Origin: JBIKWM01 sp044356305
Lineage (GTDB): Bacteria > Bacteroidota > Bacteroidia > UBA10329
NCBI GenBank assembly: GCA_044356305.1
Contig: JBIKWM010000001.1
Span: 319,114 to 383,113 of the forward strand
DNA: 64,000 nucleotides
Direction of reading: 5' to 3'
Shown here: positions 6,720-16,900 of the stretch, in pieces
Layout: every line of letters begins with the position of its first letter
Position numbering within the stretch: position 1 is the stretch's first letter
Translations under genes and position numbers: made by a program
The notes under the pieces: generated by a model
Told to the model about the DNA's origin: nothing
The model's input: only the letters and a program-made list of their open reading frames with translations
The model's database searches: none

Positions 6720-8948
6720 TCAATCAGCCAACGTGATGCGTAAGGTGGCATCGCTGCCCTCACCGCTCACGCGCATCAGGTATAGGCCATTTGGCAGATG
6801 GCTCAGATCGAAATAGCGCTTCGCCCCACCGATCGGTACACTCCAACCTTCTGAAAGGACCACGCGGCCAGTGGCATCGCTGAGTGTGTAGGTCAACCGT
6901 TGGGCCACTGTGCTATGAAGCTCAACTGCCACTTGGCCAGAGGTCGGGTTCGGGTATGCCGAGAGGCCGCTCAGTGTGGTCATCTCCTCTACCCCTACCT
7001 GACAGGCCCCATTCGGATTGGCCACGTAGCTCACATCATCAAAATCGAAATAGCATACCCAGTCAACGCTGTCAACAAACGGGTTGCGGTTGCCCTGCAC
7101 GCTCTCGACATAGTCGTTGCGGGCTATCTCGTACGCATCGGGCAGGTCCTGCCAGTGCCATTCGCGCAGTACCTCCTGATCTTGGCCATAGCTGGTGATA
7201 AAATCGATCGGGTTGGGGAATCCCCAGTTGCCGTTGCCGTTCTGTCCCTGAGTGCCGTTCCATTTCACAGCCATATAGAACAGGGCACGGGCGGCATCGC
7301 CCTTGTGTCCATCGCGTGGCTCATATACATTGCGGCCATTGGCATCCTTGCCGTATGTGCCCTCCTCAAAGGTGCTGGTCACCTGTACCACGTTTCCGTA
7401 GGGCAGGTTGCTGCGCACGGCATTCACCCCATCCTGATGGGCTGGGACCAGGTTGTGTAGGTCGCTGTAGTTGAACACGTCCTGATCGGGGTAGTTGTCC
7501 ATCCAACTGTGCGGATAGCGGTGCTCACGGCTGATCACATCATGGAAGAACTGACCGGTCCACACATAATGGAAGTTGGAGTAGGCACAGTCCACAACGC
7601 GCTGACCGTCTGTCGTGTCGCGGGCCTCAAAGCCATTGATCATCACGGTAGAGTAGTTGCTGTAAAAAATCTGGTTGTAGCTCTGATTGATGCGGCTCTG
7701 CAAGGTGGATGGGAAGTTGGTCAGCGATGCATCTATGCCAGTGTAGTAGTTGCCCATCATGGTGGCAGCAGTGGTCACGGTGCCAGTGGCAGGCGCGGTG
7801 GTGAGGTAGTTCTCGTATCCGGCCGGACCGTTCACCGCAAAGGCACTGAAGTGGTAGGTAGTGCCAGCCACCACCCCGCTCGGAGTGAATGTGCCTGCCG
7901 ACCCGTTGTGCACCACCTGCGCACCACCGATGTAGTCGCCTTTGGTGTAGCTGGTGCCATCAACAGGGGTCTCGGTCACAGCGCTGCCTTTCTTGCGCAG
8001 CACGATGTACCGATCGGCCTGTTGTGCCGGAGCGTTGAAGCTCACGTTGTAGGTGTAGCTGGTGGTACCGCTGAAGTTGATGGCCGTGGGCTGTGCGCTT
8101 GGCTCAGTGGCAAACTGCCCGCCTATGCCGTACAGGTTGATCACGTAGCTGGTCTCGTCACCGTTGGCATCGTTGTTCGAGATGGTGAGCGTTGCGCTGC
8201 GGCTCCCCGTTCCGCCTGCACTGAAGTTGAGGCTGAAAGCCTGTGAGCCTGCAGCGGCCACATTGAAAGAGGCGCTCACCCCACTGATGCTGAAATCGGC
8301 CGCATGGGGGCCGCTGATGTTCATGGCCGTGACATTCAGTGCGGTGCCTGCGGCCAGATTCACGTTGTCAATGGTCATGGCGGTGCTTGCCGCATTGCCC
8401 ACAACGAAAGTGGAGCCGTTGATCACGGTGTTGCCACCGCTGCTTACCCGTATCTCCTGGGCATTCGTCACGGTCTGAGCCGATACGGATATCTCATCGA
8501 GCGATATGTTACGGCCGCTCTGTTTTTCAGTGAAATACCAGCGTACGTAGCGGCTGGCTCCCTGCGGCTGGTCGGTATAGAGTATGTGGGTGTTGTTGTC
8601 GATCTGCGCACCGATCAGCTCGCGCATGGTGGTCCAGCTCGTGCCGTTGACCGACTCCTGAATGGTGAATATATCGTTGGTCAGAGCGGTTCCCTGACCT
8701 TTGATGTAATACGTCACCGGCCCTGCCACATCAGCGAAATAGACCATTACGTACTCATCGTCACCATCGAGTTTGCACGAGGCCCCCACCTGTCCGGTGG
8801 TGTAGCGGGTGGTGCCCACCACCTGATCCAGACTCTCGGTCCAGCCCAAAGGTGTGGGGTCGTCAAAGTTCCAGCCGGTGGGCAACGTGGTCTGGGCTGT
8901 GGCCGAGAGGCCGATCAGCGCGAGGAAAGGGAGTATGGTCTGCTTCAT
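6720..8948 (-). CDS. secreted endonuclease I with T9SS sorting domain
   Basis: A 742-residue exported nuclease. A signal peptide (MKQTILPFLALIGLSATAQ) is followed by a jelly-roll-like region to about residue 150, an immunoglobulin-like domain of the choice-of-anchor type to about 270, a second beta domain, and then an endonuclease I (EndA/NucM) domain from about 400 to 645. The nuclease core is intact: REHRYPHSW with the catalytic His, SDLHNLVPAHQ, NAVRSNLPYG and HKGDAARALFYMAVKW. The last 80 residues (LSAYPNPTSGQVAVEL to LRITLAD) are a T9SS type A signal. It should cut DNA (and perhaps RNA) outside the cell. It lies downstream of a TonB receptor and a nuclease-type LTD protein on the same strand. 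Confidence 0.93.
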   Translation of the reverse strand: MKQTILPFLALIGLSATAQTTLPTGWNFDDPTPLGWTESLDQVVGTTRYTTGQVGASCKLDGDDEYVMVYFADVAGPVTYYIKGQGTALTNDIFTIQESVNGTSWTTMRELIGAQIDNNTHILYTDQPQGASRYVRWYFTEKQSGRNISLDEISVSAQTVTNAQEIRVSSGGNTVINGSTFVVGNAASTAMTIDNVNLAAGTALNVTAMNISGPHAADFSISGVSASFNVAAAGSQAFSLNFSAGGTGSRSATLTISNNDANGDETSYVINLYGIGGQFATEPSAQPTAINFSGTTSYTYNVSFNAPAQQADRYIVLRKKGSAVTETPVDGTSYTKGDYIGGAQVVHNGSAGTFTPSGVVAGTTYHFSAFAVNGPAGYENYLTTAPATGTVTTAATMMGNYYTGIDASLTNFPSTLQSRINQSYNQIFYSNYSTVMINGFEARDTTDGQRVVDCAYSNFHYVWTGQFFHDVISREHRYPHSWMDNYPDQDVFNYSDLHNLVPAHQDGVNAVRSNLPYGNVVQVTSTFEEGTYGKDANGRNVYEPRDGHKGDAARALFYMAVKWNGTQGQNGNGNWGFPNPIDFITSYGQDQEVLREWHWQDLPDAYEIARNDYVESVQGNRNPFVDSVDWVCYFDFDDVSYVANPNGACQVGVEEMTTLSGLSAYPNPTSGQVAVELHSTVAQRLTYTLSDATGRVVLSEGWSVPIGGAKRYFDLSHLPNGLYLMRVSGEGSDATLRITLAD

Positions 8949-9019
8949 TTTCGGTGTGTGAGAGGCCCGAAGGCGTTAATGGTAAGTCTGTCTGATTCGT
9001 TATTCGTCAATAGTAGCGC

Positions 9020-11767
9020 TCAGAATTTGAACCCTATCCCGGCTGTCCATCTACGTCCCATGCCCATAAATACGGTGGCAGAAGTGGCATCGAAGGTCTG
9101 CCCGATTCCATTGTTATCAGCATCGCTGATATAGAGCGCATCCAATACGTTGAGCACGCTTGCTCGCAAGGAAACATCTAATTTCTTAAGCTTAATGGTG
9201 TATCCGGCATGTAGGTCAAGGAGCCAATAATCAGGCAATTGCCAGCTTTGGCGACCTTTATTCCCTTGACTTCCATCGTCAGCGGCTTGAAGCGAGGTCG
9301 CATCAAAGTTGGAGTAGTTTCGACCGAAATAAGTAAACTGAGGTTTGAAATAGAAATTCTCTACTGGCTTTGCTTTGATTGAGACAGCAACTTGAGTCTG
9401 AGCCGCATCACCCACATAAACGCCATTGGCATCAAAATCAATGCTGTCTATTGGAGTATCACTCTGTTCTGCATAGTAATATGCCTTTGTTCCACCAGTT
9501 CCACCTTTCCATCGCCAATCTCCCCATGAGAATAAAGCTTCAACATCAAAATACCAAGGTGTGCGGTAAACGGCATCTATCTCAATGCCTTGGTGTATTG
9601 CTCCCAGAGCCGGAATAGCCACTGCTAATGGAGTTCCACCTATGTTCACTGTCCGGCTGCGCATCGGACGGTTCTCCCATGTTGTGCGATAGAGATTCAA
9701 ATTCGCTGCCCAGCGAGAATAACTCACACTGTAACCCAATTCCAAACCCCAAACGAACTCGTTCCCAACACCTTGAACCTTTGCAAATGAAGATCCTGAG
9801 TATGCGTCACTTATCGTAGGTGGGCGAAAGAAAACACCTCCATTCAGGAACACGTTCATGTTCTTGGTAATGCTGTAGTTCACCCCTGCCTTAGCGGTGC
9901 CTCCCCAAAAATGCAACCAGCCCGTATTTGCAATTTGCGCTTCTTTTGAAGAAGCGGTGTAGAGAATTCCATTGTGTTCAATAGTGTCATTAATTCCGAG
10001 AACTTGGCTCATCGTAGTGTCAGTTAATACCAAATCTCGTTTACGCATCTGATCACTACGGCAATAGCTGTTATGTCCACCAGAAGCACTAAAGAACCCC
10101 GACCATTTCTCCTTATTAAACTCAACTTGGCCGAATACGCCAACAGTGTAAACATTCGTGTTGGTCCGGTAGCCTGCCACATCTCCTTTTTGCTTGATAT
10201 TGTCATCTTTGTCAAATAGGTCGTTCGTTTGGGCGGTACTGTTTACCTCAACATAAGGCACACCTAACAGGTCATAAGGTGTACTGTAGCGTTCCAGCCA
10301 AAATGCACGCGCATCGACCCCAAGACTTAACTCCCAGATGTTGCTCAATTCGTGCGTCACCGTAGACAGCAGCCCATACCAATAGTGATTGTTCATGTTA
10401 GCCTGAATGAAATTTGTTCCGGTATCGCTGGCTGGTTTCCAGACCGTACCGTAGACATTTTCATCATATGCGTACTGCATATCTAAATGACCATACGCAT
10501 CAAATTCCGTAGCAGTGCCGCGCAGATAGGTGCCACCACCCAATCCCAGAGACCCATATACTATATTGGAAACAGCCCAGTTTTCTTTGCTCCAGAAGTG
10601 CTTAAGGCTGAATATAGGCTTATGATAGAAATTCTGATTGGTATTGAGTTGTTCAGGTCTTGCATTCGGGTCATCTCTATTCCTGCTTAAAGTGCCCCAA
10701 TCACCATTGTACTTTCGGCCATAATTGCCAAACAAAACGTCTGGATCTGGAGCAGTATCCAGGACCGCTCCAAGTTCTTGGGCATATTTCCTGTCATACA
10801 TGTATATCTGCTCCTTCTGGGTGCGCTGCCCACGTTCCTGTGGTGCGCCCATGGCCCCAATACTGAGGGTGTGGTTGCCGAATTGCTTCTGTATCTTGAT
10901 GAAATAGAACATCCGGTTGGCCCAGGTCTGCTCCACGTACCCGTCCTGACGGTCGAAGGCGAGAGCGAAAGTGAGGCCCCAATCGCCTTTCAATCGGCCT
11001 GTATTATGTGCTATTGAGGTTTTGAACAGACCATTGTTGCCAACACCAAGTTCAATCTCTGTGCTCATTTTTGAAGTAATGCCGGTGGTCAGGATATTCA
11101 TGCTACCACCTACGGCAGGGATGCTCAGTTTGCTGGCCCCAAGGCCCCTCTGCACCTGAATGCGTTGGGTTACTCCTTCAATGCCCGCCCAGTTGCTCCA
11201 ATACACCCAGCCGTTCTCCATGTCATTCATGGGCACTCCATCAATCTGCACTGAGATGTTGCGTTGATTGAACCCACGTATCGTCACCCGTGCATCGCCT
11301 GCGCCACCGCCCTGTTGCGTGGCATATACACCCGGAGTGCTATTGAGCACCATAGGCAGGTCCTGCCCCGCCAGTTCCTGCTTGATCTTGATGGGATCAA
11401 CGTTGGTGAAGGCCACAGGGGTCTTGCGGTCTATGGCCATATCGGCCACCACCTGCACTTCGTTCAGGGTAACGGTCTTCAGGGCGAAATCGAGGTTAAG
11501 TGCACCACCATTGGCCTTCACCTTGCGGGTCTCGGTCTCGTAACCGATGTACGATACCTTGACCTCATAATCCCCGTTGGGCACCTCAATGGTGAACCGA
11601 CCATCAAGGTCAGTGACCACGCCCTTGCCCTCGGCATAAAGGAAATTGGCCGAGATGAGCGGCTCACCACTGTCACCGTCCTTCACGGTGCCGCTGATGC
11701 GGGTCTTTTGCGCCAGGGCCCCAAAAGCGAGGCACAAGGCAGCAAGCGTCAGTATGTAACGCGGCAT
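9020..11767 (-). CDS. TonB-dependent outer-membrane receptor, CarboxypepD_reg-like type
   Basis: This 915-residue receptor imports a ligand across the outer membrane using TonB energy. In order: signal peptide (MPRYILTLAALCLAFGALAQ), carboxypeptidase-regulatory-like beta domain (about 22-110), plug domain (about 115-230, with VTIRGFNQRNISVQIDGVP) and a 22-strand barrel ending in the aromatic WTAGIGFKF. It lacks a SusD partner, so it is not a classic glycan SusCD pair. The neighbours, a secreted nuclease downstream and a nuclease-associated LTD protein upstream, suggest uptake of DNA degradation products. Base composition changes inside the gene: the barrel half (9020 to about 10750) is clearly more AT-rich than the plug half. 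Confidence 0.93.
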   Translation of the reverse strand: MPRYILTLAALCLAFGALAQKTRISGTVKDGDSGEPLISANFLYAEGKGVVTDLDGRFTIEVPNGDYEVKVSYIGYETETRKVKANGGALNLDFALKTVTLNEVQVVADMAIDRKTPVAFTNVDPIKIKQELAGQDLPMVLNSTPGVYATQQGGGAGDARVTIRGFNQRNISVQIDGVPMNDMENGWVYWSNWAGIEGVTQRIQVQRGLGASKLSIPAVGGSMNILTTGITSKMSTEIELGVGNNGLFKTSIAHNTGRLKGDWGLTFALAFDRQDGYVEQTWANRMFYFIKIQKQFGNHTLSIGAMGAPQERGQRTQKEQIYMYDRKYAQELGAVLDTAPDPDVLFGNYGRKYNGDWGTLSRNRDDPNARPEQLNTNQNFYHKPIFSLKHFWSKENWAVSNIVYGSLGLGGGTYLRGTATEFDAYGHLDMQYAYDENVYGTVWKPASDTGTNFIQANMNNHYWYGLLSTVTHELSNIWELSLGVDARAFWLERYSTPYDLLGVPYVEVNSTAQTNDLFDKDDNIKQKGDVAGYRTNTNVYTVGVFGQVEFNKEKWSGFFSASGGHNSYCRSDQMRKRDLVLTDTTMSQVLGINDTIEHNGILYTASSKEAQIANTGWLHFWGGTAKAGVNYSITKNMNVFLNGGVFFRPPTISDAYSGSSFAKVQGVGNEFVWGLELGYSVSYSRWAANLNLYRTTWENRPMRSRTVNIGGTPLAVAIPALGAIHQGIEIDAVYRTPWYFDVEALFSWGDWRWKGGTGGTKAYYYAEQSDTPIDSIDFDANGVYVGDAAQTQVAVSIKAKPVENFYFKPQFTYFGRNYSNFDATSLQAADDGSQGNKGRQSWQLPDYWLLDLHAGYTIKLKKLDVSLRASVLNVLDALYISDADNNGIGQTFDATSATVFMGMGRRWTAGIGFKF

Positions 11768-11783
11768 TCGGGCAGGCGCCAGA

Positions 11784-12689
11784 TCACTTACCGAGCATCA
11801 CTTTGCGGGTGACCGCTGCACCACCGCCCAAGCTGATTCGCACTATGTAGATGCCTGTGTTGAGGTGGCTAAGGTCGAGACGCTGCTCGCGCACGGCAGC
11901 GGTGCTGAAACGTACTGAATAGGCTACCTGACCGAGTGCATTGACCACATCAACCTTTTCAATGTCGCGCGAGGCCGAGAGCATCAGCACCTTATCGGCC
12001 GCTGGGTTTGGGAACAGGTTGATGCGGACATCGCGCACATCGTTTACACCGAAGGTGAGGCAGGCGCAGTCGTGCCAGCCCAGGTTGGTGAAGGTGTTGT
12101 TGGGAAGGCTGTCCCATTCCACCTCTGGAAGGAAATCATCGAGGCCATTGGCGTCCCCCTTCATGATGCCCGGTTTGCGGATCAAGGTGTGGTCTACGGT
12201 CCACCATGTGCCGTTGGCATCGCTCCATGCGGTACCCGGGTCTTCTCCAATCTTGCCTACGATATCCAGAAGTGTAGAGGTTCCCTTGATCAGGGGCACC
12301 GCATCATCGCCATTGAAATAGAACGGGCTGTTGGCCTGAACGTAAACGGGGTTCACAAAAGTGTCGGCCACGGCCTGCAGGGCGGCATCCACCGGTGTCT
12401 CCAGGCCAGTTCCGTTCGGGTCGCGCTTGTCAACCACCACAACGTAGGTGCCTTTGGCCGCAATGGTTCCGGCAAGGGCCACCAGCATAGGGGTTCCGCT
12501 GCCATCGCGGAAACGGCCCACGCTGTATTGGCTCAGGTCGATGGCGGCATTGGTCGGGTTGTACAGCTCGAGCGCACGGTTGTTGCCCGATCCGGTCACG
12601 TATTCGGAGATGAACAGCTCAGAGCAGTCCTGAGCCTGCACGAGGCCAGTAGTGGCTGTAAACAGTAGGGCTGGTACAAGTTTCCTCAT
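11784..12689 (-). CDS. T9SS protein with nuclease-type lamin-tail domain
   Basis: A signal peptide (MRKLVPALLFTATTGLVQAQ) leads into a lamin-tail (LTD) domain beginning LFISEYVTGSGNNRALELYN, the variant usually found fused to extracellular nucleases of the ExeM type. The rest of the 301 residues has GDANGLDDFLPEVEWD, and the end (INLFPNPAADKVLMLS through GIYIVRISLGG to VTRKVMLGK) is a T9SS sorting domain. No nuclease catalytic domain is fused here, but a separate secreted endonuclease is two genes downstream. Only 16 bases separate it from the TonB receptor gene, so the two are probably cotranscribed. It may act as a surface DNA-binding or adhesive module; this is inference. Confidence 0.85.
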   Translation of the reverse strand: MRKLVPALLFTATTGLVQAQDCSELFISEYVTGSGNNRALELYNPTNAAIDLSQYSVGRFRDGSGTPMLVALAGTIAAKGTYVVVVDKRDPNGTGLETPVDAALQAVADTFVNPVYVQANSPFYFNGDDAVPLIKGTSTLLDIVGKIGEDPGTAWSDANGTWWTVDHTLIRKPGIMKGDANGLDDFLPEVEWDSLPNNTFTNLGWHDCACLTFGVNDVRDVRINLFPNPAADKVLMLSASRDIEKVDVVNALGQVAYSVRFSTAAVREQRLDLSHLNTGIYIVRISLGGGAAVTRKVMLGK

Positions 12690-12715
12690 TGGACAAGGGT
12701 TTTTTCAATGGTTCG

Positions 12716-12745
12716 CGAAGGTAAGGGAAACTCGCAGGCTGCAAA
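12716..12745 (-). promoter_or_regulatory. promoter of the LTD/TonB receptor/nuclease group
   Basis: On the minus strand TTTG (12742-12745) is followed after 18 bases by TACCTTCG (12716-12723), a good Bacteroidota -33/-7 pair. It lies 26 bases before the ATG at 12689 and is the only clear promoter seen for the three-gene group running to 6720. Confidence 0.6.
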
Positions 12746-12806
12746 CTGCTGTTTCGGAGGCGAAAAGGGCCATTTAACCGTAGCTTATCATTGGTCCGAA
12801 GGCCAG

Positions 12807-12814
12807 TAATTTCG
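12807..12814 (+). promoter_or_regulatory. -7 element 4 bases before the DUF457 gene
   Basis: TAATTTCG matches TAnnTTTG with one mismatch and ends 4 bases before the ATG at 12819, implying a leaderless or nearly leaderless message. A TTG at 12791 is only 13 bases away, too close for a standard -33. Confidence 0.4.
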
Positions 12815-12818
12815 CGGC

Positions 12819-13859
12819 ATGGATAGTCTCACTCAGATAGTGCTCGGGGCCGGGGTTGGCGAGTTGGTCCTAGGCCGGAAGATCGGCAACCGTGCGCTGT
12901 TGTGGGGTGGCATAGCGGGCACCATCCCCGACCTCGATGTGTTCTTCACTTTCGGTGACCCGATACGCGAGATCACCGTACATCGGGGCTTTTCGCATTC
13001 CATAACATTCGCCCTGCTCGCCTCTCCCCTGCTGGCTTACCTGACGCAATGGGTGTACAGGAACAAGGGCCTTGGTGTCTCGTGGCGTCAATGGGCTTGG
13101 TTCTTCTTCCTCACAGTATTCACCCACCCGCTGCTCGATTGCCTCACTACTTACGGTACGCAGATCTTCTACCCGTTCAGCGATTACCGCGTGAGCGTTT
13201 CAAGTGTGTTCGTGGTTGATCCTATGTACACATTGCCCTTTATGGCATGCCTCATTGTGGCCGCATTCATCAGGAACAATATTTCACTGAGGATGCGATG
13301 GGCTGGAGCAGGTATGCTCATAGGTTCCTCGTATCTGCTCTCTGGCCTTTTGCTCAAGCAATGGGCAGAACATGCCATCAGCACCCGGATACGAGAGCAG
13401 GGTATTGAGGCAAAATCGTCATTCGTGGGGGTCACTCCGTTGAACATCTTTCTGTGGTACGGGGTCTATGAGACCGACAGCGCCTACCACATTGCGTACC
13501 GTTCCGTTTTTGATGAGGCCGACCTGCCCATGCGTGTTGCGCACTTTGAGAAACAGCACCAATTGGTGGATGGTTGGCGCACCGATCATGGTGTTGACCG
13601 CATCATCTGGTTCGGGCAGGGCATGTGGATAGCCCGTCAGGCCGAGAATGGCGCCATTGACATTTTCACGCTCAAGTTCGGGATGAACGGATTCAAGATG
13701 ACCGAGGATGCTTACGATGCCTTCAGGTTCAATCACCGCATCACCCCTCGGCCTGATGGCACATTTGCCTATGAACAACAGACCCGGGTGGACAATATCG
13801 ACCTGAAGTTCGCCCTTGGCCAACTGTGGCGCAGGATCTGTGGCGAGGATGTTCTTTAA
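12819..13859 (+). CDS. inner-membrane metal-dependent hydrolase, YdjM/DUF457 family
   Basis: The N-terminal half matches the YdjM/DUF457 family of membrane-bound, probably metal-dependent hydrolases: MDSLTQIVLGAGVGE at the start, GTIPDLDVF, HRGFSHSITFA and THPLLDCLTTYGTQ supply the conserved Asp and His residues. Three or four hydrophobic segments lie between about residues 45 and 200, after which a soluble C-terminal domain of about 140 residues follows, as in the long Bacteroidota members. The substrate is unknown. The gene stands alone, divergent from the LTD/TonB group, and ends at a strong terminator. Confidence 0.85.
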   Translation: MDSLTQIVLGAGVGELVLGRKIGNRALLWGGIAGTIPDLDVFFTFGDPIREITVHRGFSHSITFALLASPLLAYLTQWVYRNKGLGVSWRQWAWFFFLTVFTHPLLDCLTTYGTQIFYPFSDYRVSVSSVFVVDPMYTLPFMACLIVAAFIRNNISLRMRWAGAGMLIGSSYLLSGLLLKQWAEHAISTRIREQGIEAKSSFVGVTPLNIFLWYGVYETDSAYHIAYRSVFDEADLPMRVAHFEKQHQLVDGWRTDHGVDRIIWFGQGMWIARQAENGAIDIFTLKFGMNGFKMTEDAYDAFRFNHRITPRPDGTFAYEQQTRVDNIDLKFALGQLWRRICGEDVL

Positions 13860-13880
13860 GGAGAAGGGGCGAGAAAACTG

Positions 13881-13913
13881 AACGGCCCGAACGAGCTAAT
13901 CGTTCGGGCCGTT
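13881..13913. terminator. strong bidirectional terminator
   Basis: A perfect 14-bp stem, AACGGCCCGAACGA with TCGTTCGGGCCGTT, closes a 5-base loop between the convergent DUF457 gene and the giant T9SS gene. It is one of the most stable hairpins in the window. Confidence 0.85.
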
Positions 13914-13935
13914 GCCTTTAAAGAAAAGTAATTGG

Positions 13936-16900
13936 TCAGCGCAGCACCACTTTGCGGGAAGTTACAGTGCCATCGGCAGCCGTGATGCGTACCAGATAGA
14001 CCCCCGGCCCAACATTGCCGACCTCAAAGCGGGTATCTCCATTGGCCAAAGCCATGTTGGCGCGGCTCAGGATTGTGCGGCCGGTCATATCAGTCAACTC
14101 TAGCATGGCCATGGTGGCCAAGGCGCTGTTCCGAACGGTCACAAACCCGGCCCCATCGGCCCAGATCTGAAGGCCTGAGACTTCGGGAGAGCCCTGGTTA
14201 GCAGGGGGGTTGAGGTGGAGAATGAAACGGTCAGAGGCGTCAGAGCCATCGGTGACATAGCTGTATGCGGCCGCCCTTAGGTCGTACATCTTCTTTTCGA
14301 ACCTGTCTTCGAGCACTATCTGCAATTCAGCCGGCACCCCTCTCATATCCTCGAGCGCTAATCTGAAGACCCCTGCGGCAGCCGGTCGCGCACTGAGGGC
14401 AACGGCCCTGTGCTCATAAGCTGTCAACGCTGGCATCGAGTTAACACTCAGCCTTGTTTCAGAGGCAACTGAACTCAGGCTTGGCAATTCGGTGCTTCCA
14501 TCCAGCTTATCGGCATCCCATAGCTCATCAATACCCAAAGTGGCCTCGTCAGACAGGTAAACCGTGGTGCGGTCGGCACCATTCGGCCCAGTGAGGCTAA
14601 GGTTGAACATTGACTCGTACCAAGGAACAGCCGCATAGAATGACGGGTTAGCCGCGGTGCGTCCCGATTGGTTGAAGGTGAACGAGCCCGAGCCAGATGT
14701 CCGCTTGATGAAGAAGCCTTGCGAAGATGCAATGACCTGAGGACCGACTGAGCCGATGTACTGACCTACGTATGGTCCCGTGGCCTGGAAGAACTGGACC
14801 TGACCATTGAAACCCTGGGCCCCGGCACTGGTCGGATTCCAAGACCATGCCGATGGGAAAGGGTTGGCCACCATGTGCCAGCCGCTCCAAGAGTTGGCGC
14901 CCGTAACACCCAAGGCGGGTGTACTAACATCACCACTGTGCGGGATGCCCGAAAGCGACATGGTGATGGGCCCCCAGCCGTTCGTAGACAGTGTAGCCAG
15001 GCCCATGCCACTGGTTATGGTGCCACTGGAACGCACGTGCCAACGCCATGTGCTGCAATTGGGCTGATATGCCCCGGGCGAGGCGCTCTCTCTCCATTCG
15101 AACAGGCGGCCATAGGGCGAACCGATGAACAGACTGTCCGAGGAACAGGTCACCGAGGCTAGCAACTGTGCCCCGTCAGTACCGTAAGGCTGAAACTCAG
15201 ACAGCTCTGTGGCAATATTCGGAGACTGCACCGCGCTGCCCACGTAGTTGTAGCGATTATTGCCCCCGGGCAGGTAGCGCTCCATGACGATGGGGCCGGT
15301 CAAAGTGCCGGGGGTGGGGTCGGTGAAATTATCAATGTAAGCCGTCTGTGTCGCGGTTGATCTGAGTATCAGTTGCCCTGCAGAGGTGGTCAAGGCCCCC
15401 TCTTGCAGTTCAAGTTTGTTCCTGATGCTGACTTTGGCCCCAACAGCAACCTGTTTGGGTGCGGCCCCCTGCATCACCAGATTATTGAATGTGGTGGTGC
15501 CTATCTCCTGGGTTCCAAAGGCTCCCATCATGTTCACGGTACCACTGGTCATCACTGGCTGATTATCTGAGCCGCCAGTGAAAATCCAATCATCGGCCAC
15601 GTTCATCACCGCTGTGGAGCCCAGTATGGTATTGATGTAAGCCGTTATATAGTCTCCGGTGATGTTGACCACATTGAGGTTGCCGATGTTCAAAGTGCCA
15701 TTTGTGTTGTCCAGGTCACCACCCACGTTCACGGTCGCGCTACCTGCGGCAGTGGGGACATTAAGCACCCCAGGCGCCACTATGGACAGCTTATCCCCAA
15801 CATTCAAAGTGGCCACATTGTCCACCAACAGTGTACCGCTCACAGTGACATCATCAGCCGAGGCCATATGGCCAGATGGTATCGTGACCGTGTGTGAGGC
15901 GCGAACGGTTACATCGGTCTGGCAACTGATCACAAATCCTGTGCTCGGTGTGGCAGTCCAGTTAGGGGTGCCCTCAATTTTCCATTGCCAGGTGGTGTTG
16001 GTGGGCCAGTTGCCTGTGCTAACACTGCGGAGCGTACCTACTGCGTTGTAGGCCCCTGGGGTGCCGCCACTGCCACACGATGACTTCCAATTGGAGGCCT
16101 GAGTGTTATCGGCCTGCGGATGCTTCAATGACAGACTGGGCCCAGTGCCATCGGGCGAGGTGGGCCATGGTGACGCATCAGCATAGGTCACTTGATCGAA
16201 AGTCAGCCCATTCTTCTTCAGCCGGATAGTGGAGGTTGAGTTGACAAGTTGATCGGCAGATGTGCTTCTCACGAGATCCGCTGTGAATGGGAAGGCACCA
16301 GCAGAACCCACTTGAATGGTGAGGTAGCCCCCGGAAGGAACCGTGACGTTCGGGAACGTGTAGGTCCAAGCAGGGTTGGTGTTCTCAAGCGTAAACAACG
16401 ATGACAGTACCACGGGTGAGGTCCCCCAATTATATAGTTCAACCCATTCCTCATCAAGCCCTGTGGAATTGTACATCACCTCGTTGATTACAAGATCCGG
16501 GAATGTGGTGACCGCTCCAACCGTGAAGTCAATACTCGAAAGGGTGGTAACATTATCATTTCCTGTCCAATTCGCTGCGGTGTTGACCATGGGCTTGTAT
16601 GAAGCGATGGAACCCTGATTGCTCCGCGATGAGGAGTATTCCCAATTATCCAAGGTGCTCGTGGTGACCAGGTTACCGTTAGGCACATTCAACGCGGCCG
16701 GCAGGTATGAATTGTTGGTGTTCGGAACCCCAGTGGTAATCCATGGTGAATTGGTGAGGCCATAAATGAATGAGGCACAAGCAGGAGAGCCTTGATAAAC
16801 GAAAATATTCTCGTTCGAAGCAGATAGGCCGCTCAGATTGCCTGAGGTGACAGTCCCAAGATCTGCAGCCCCTGTCGCGGTTCCTGGATCGGTAACAACT

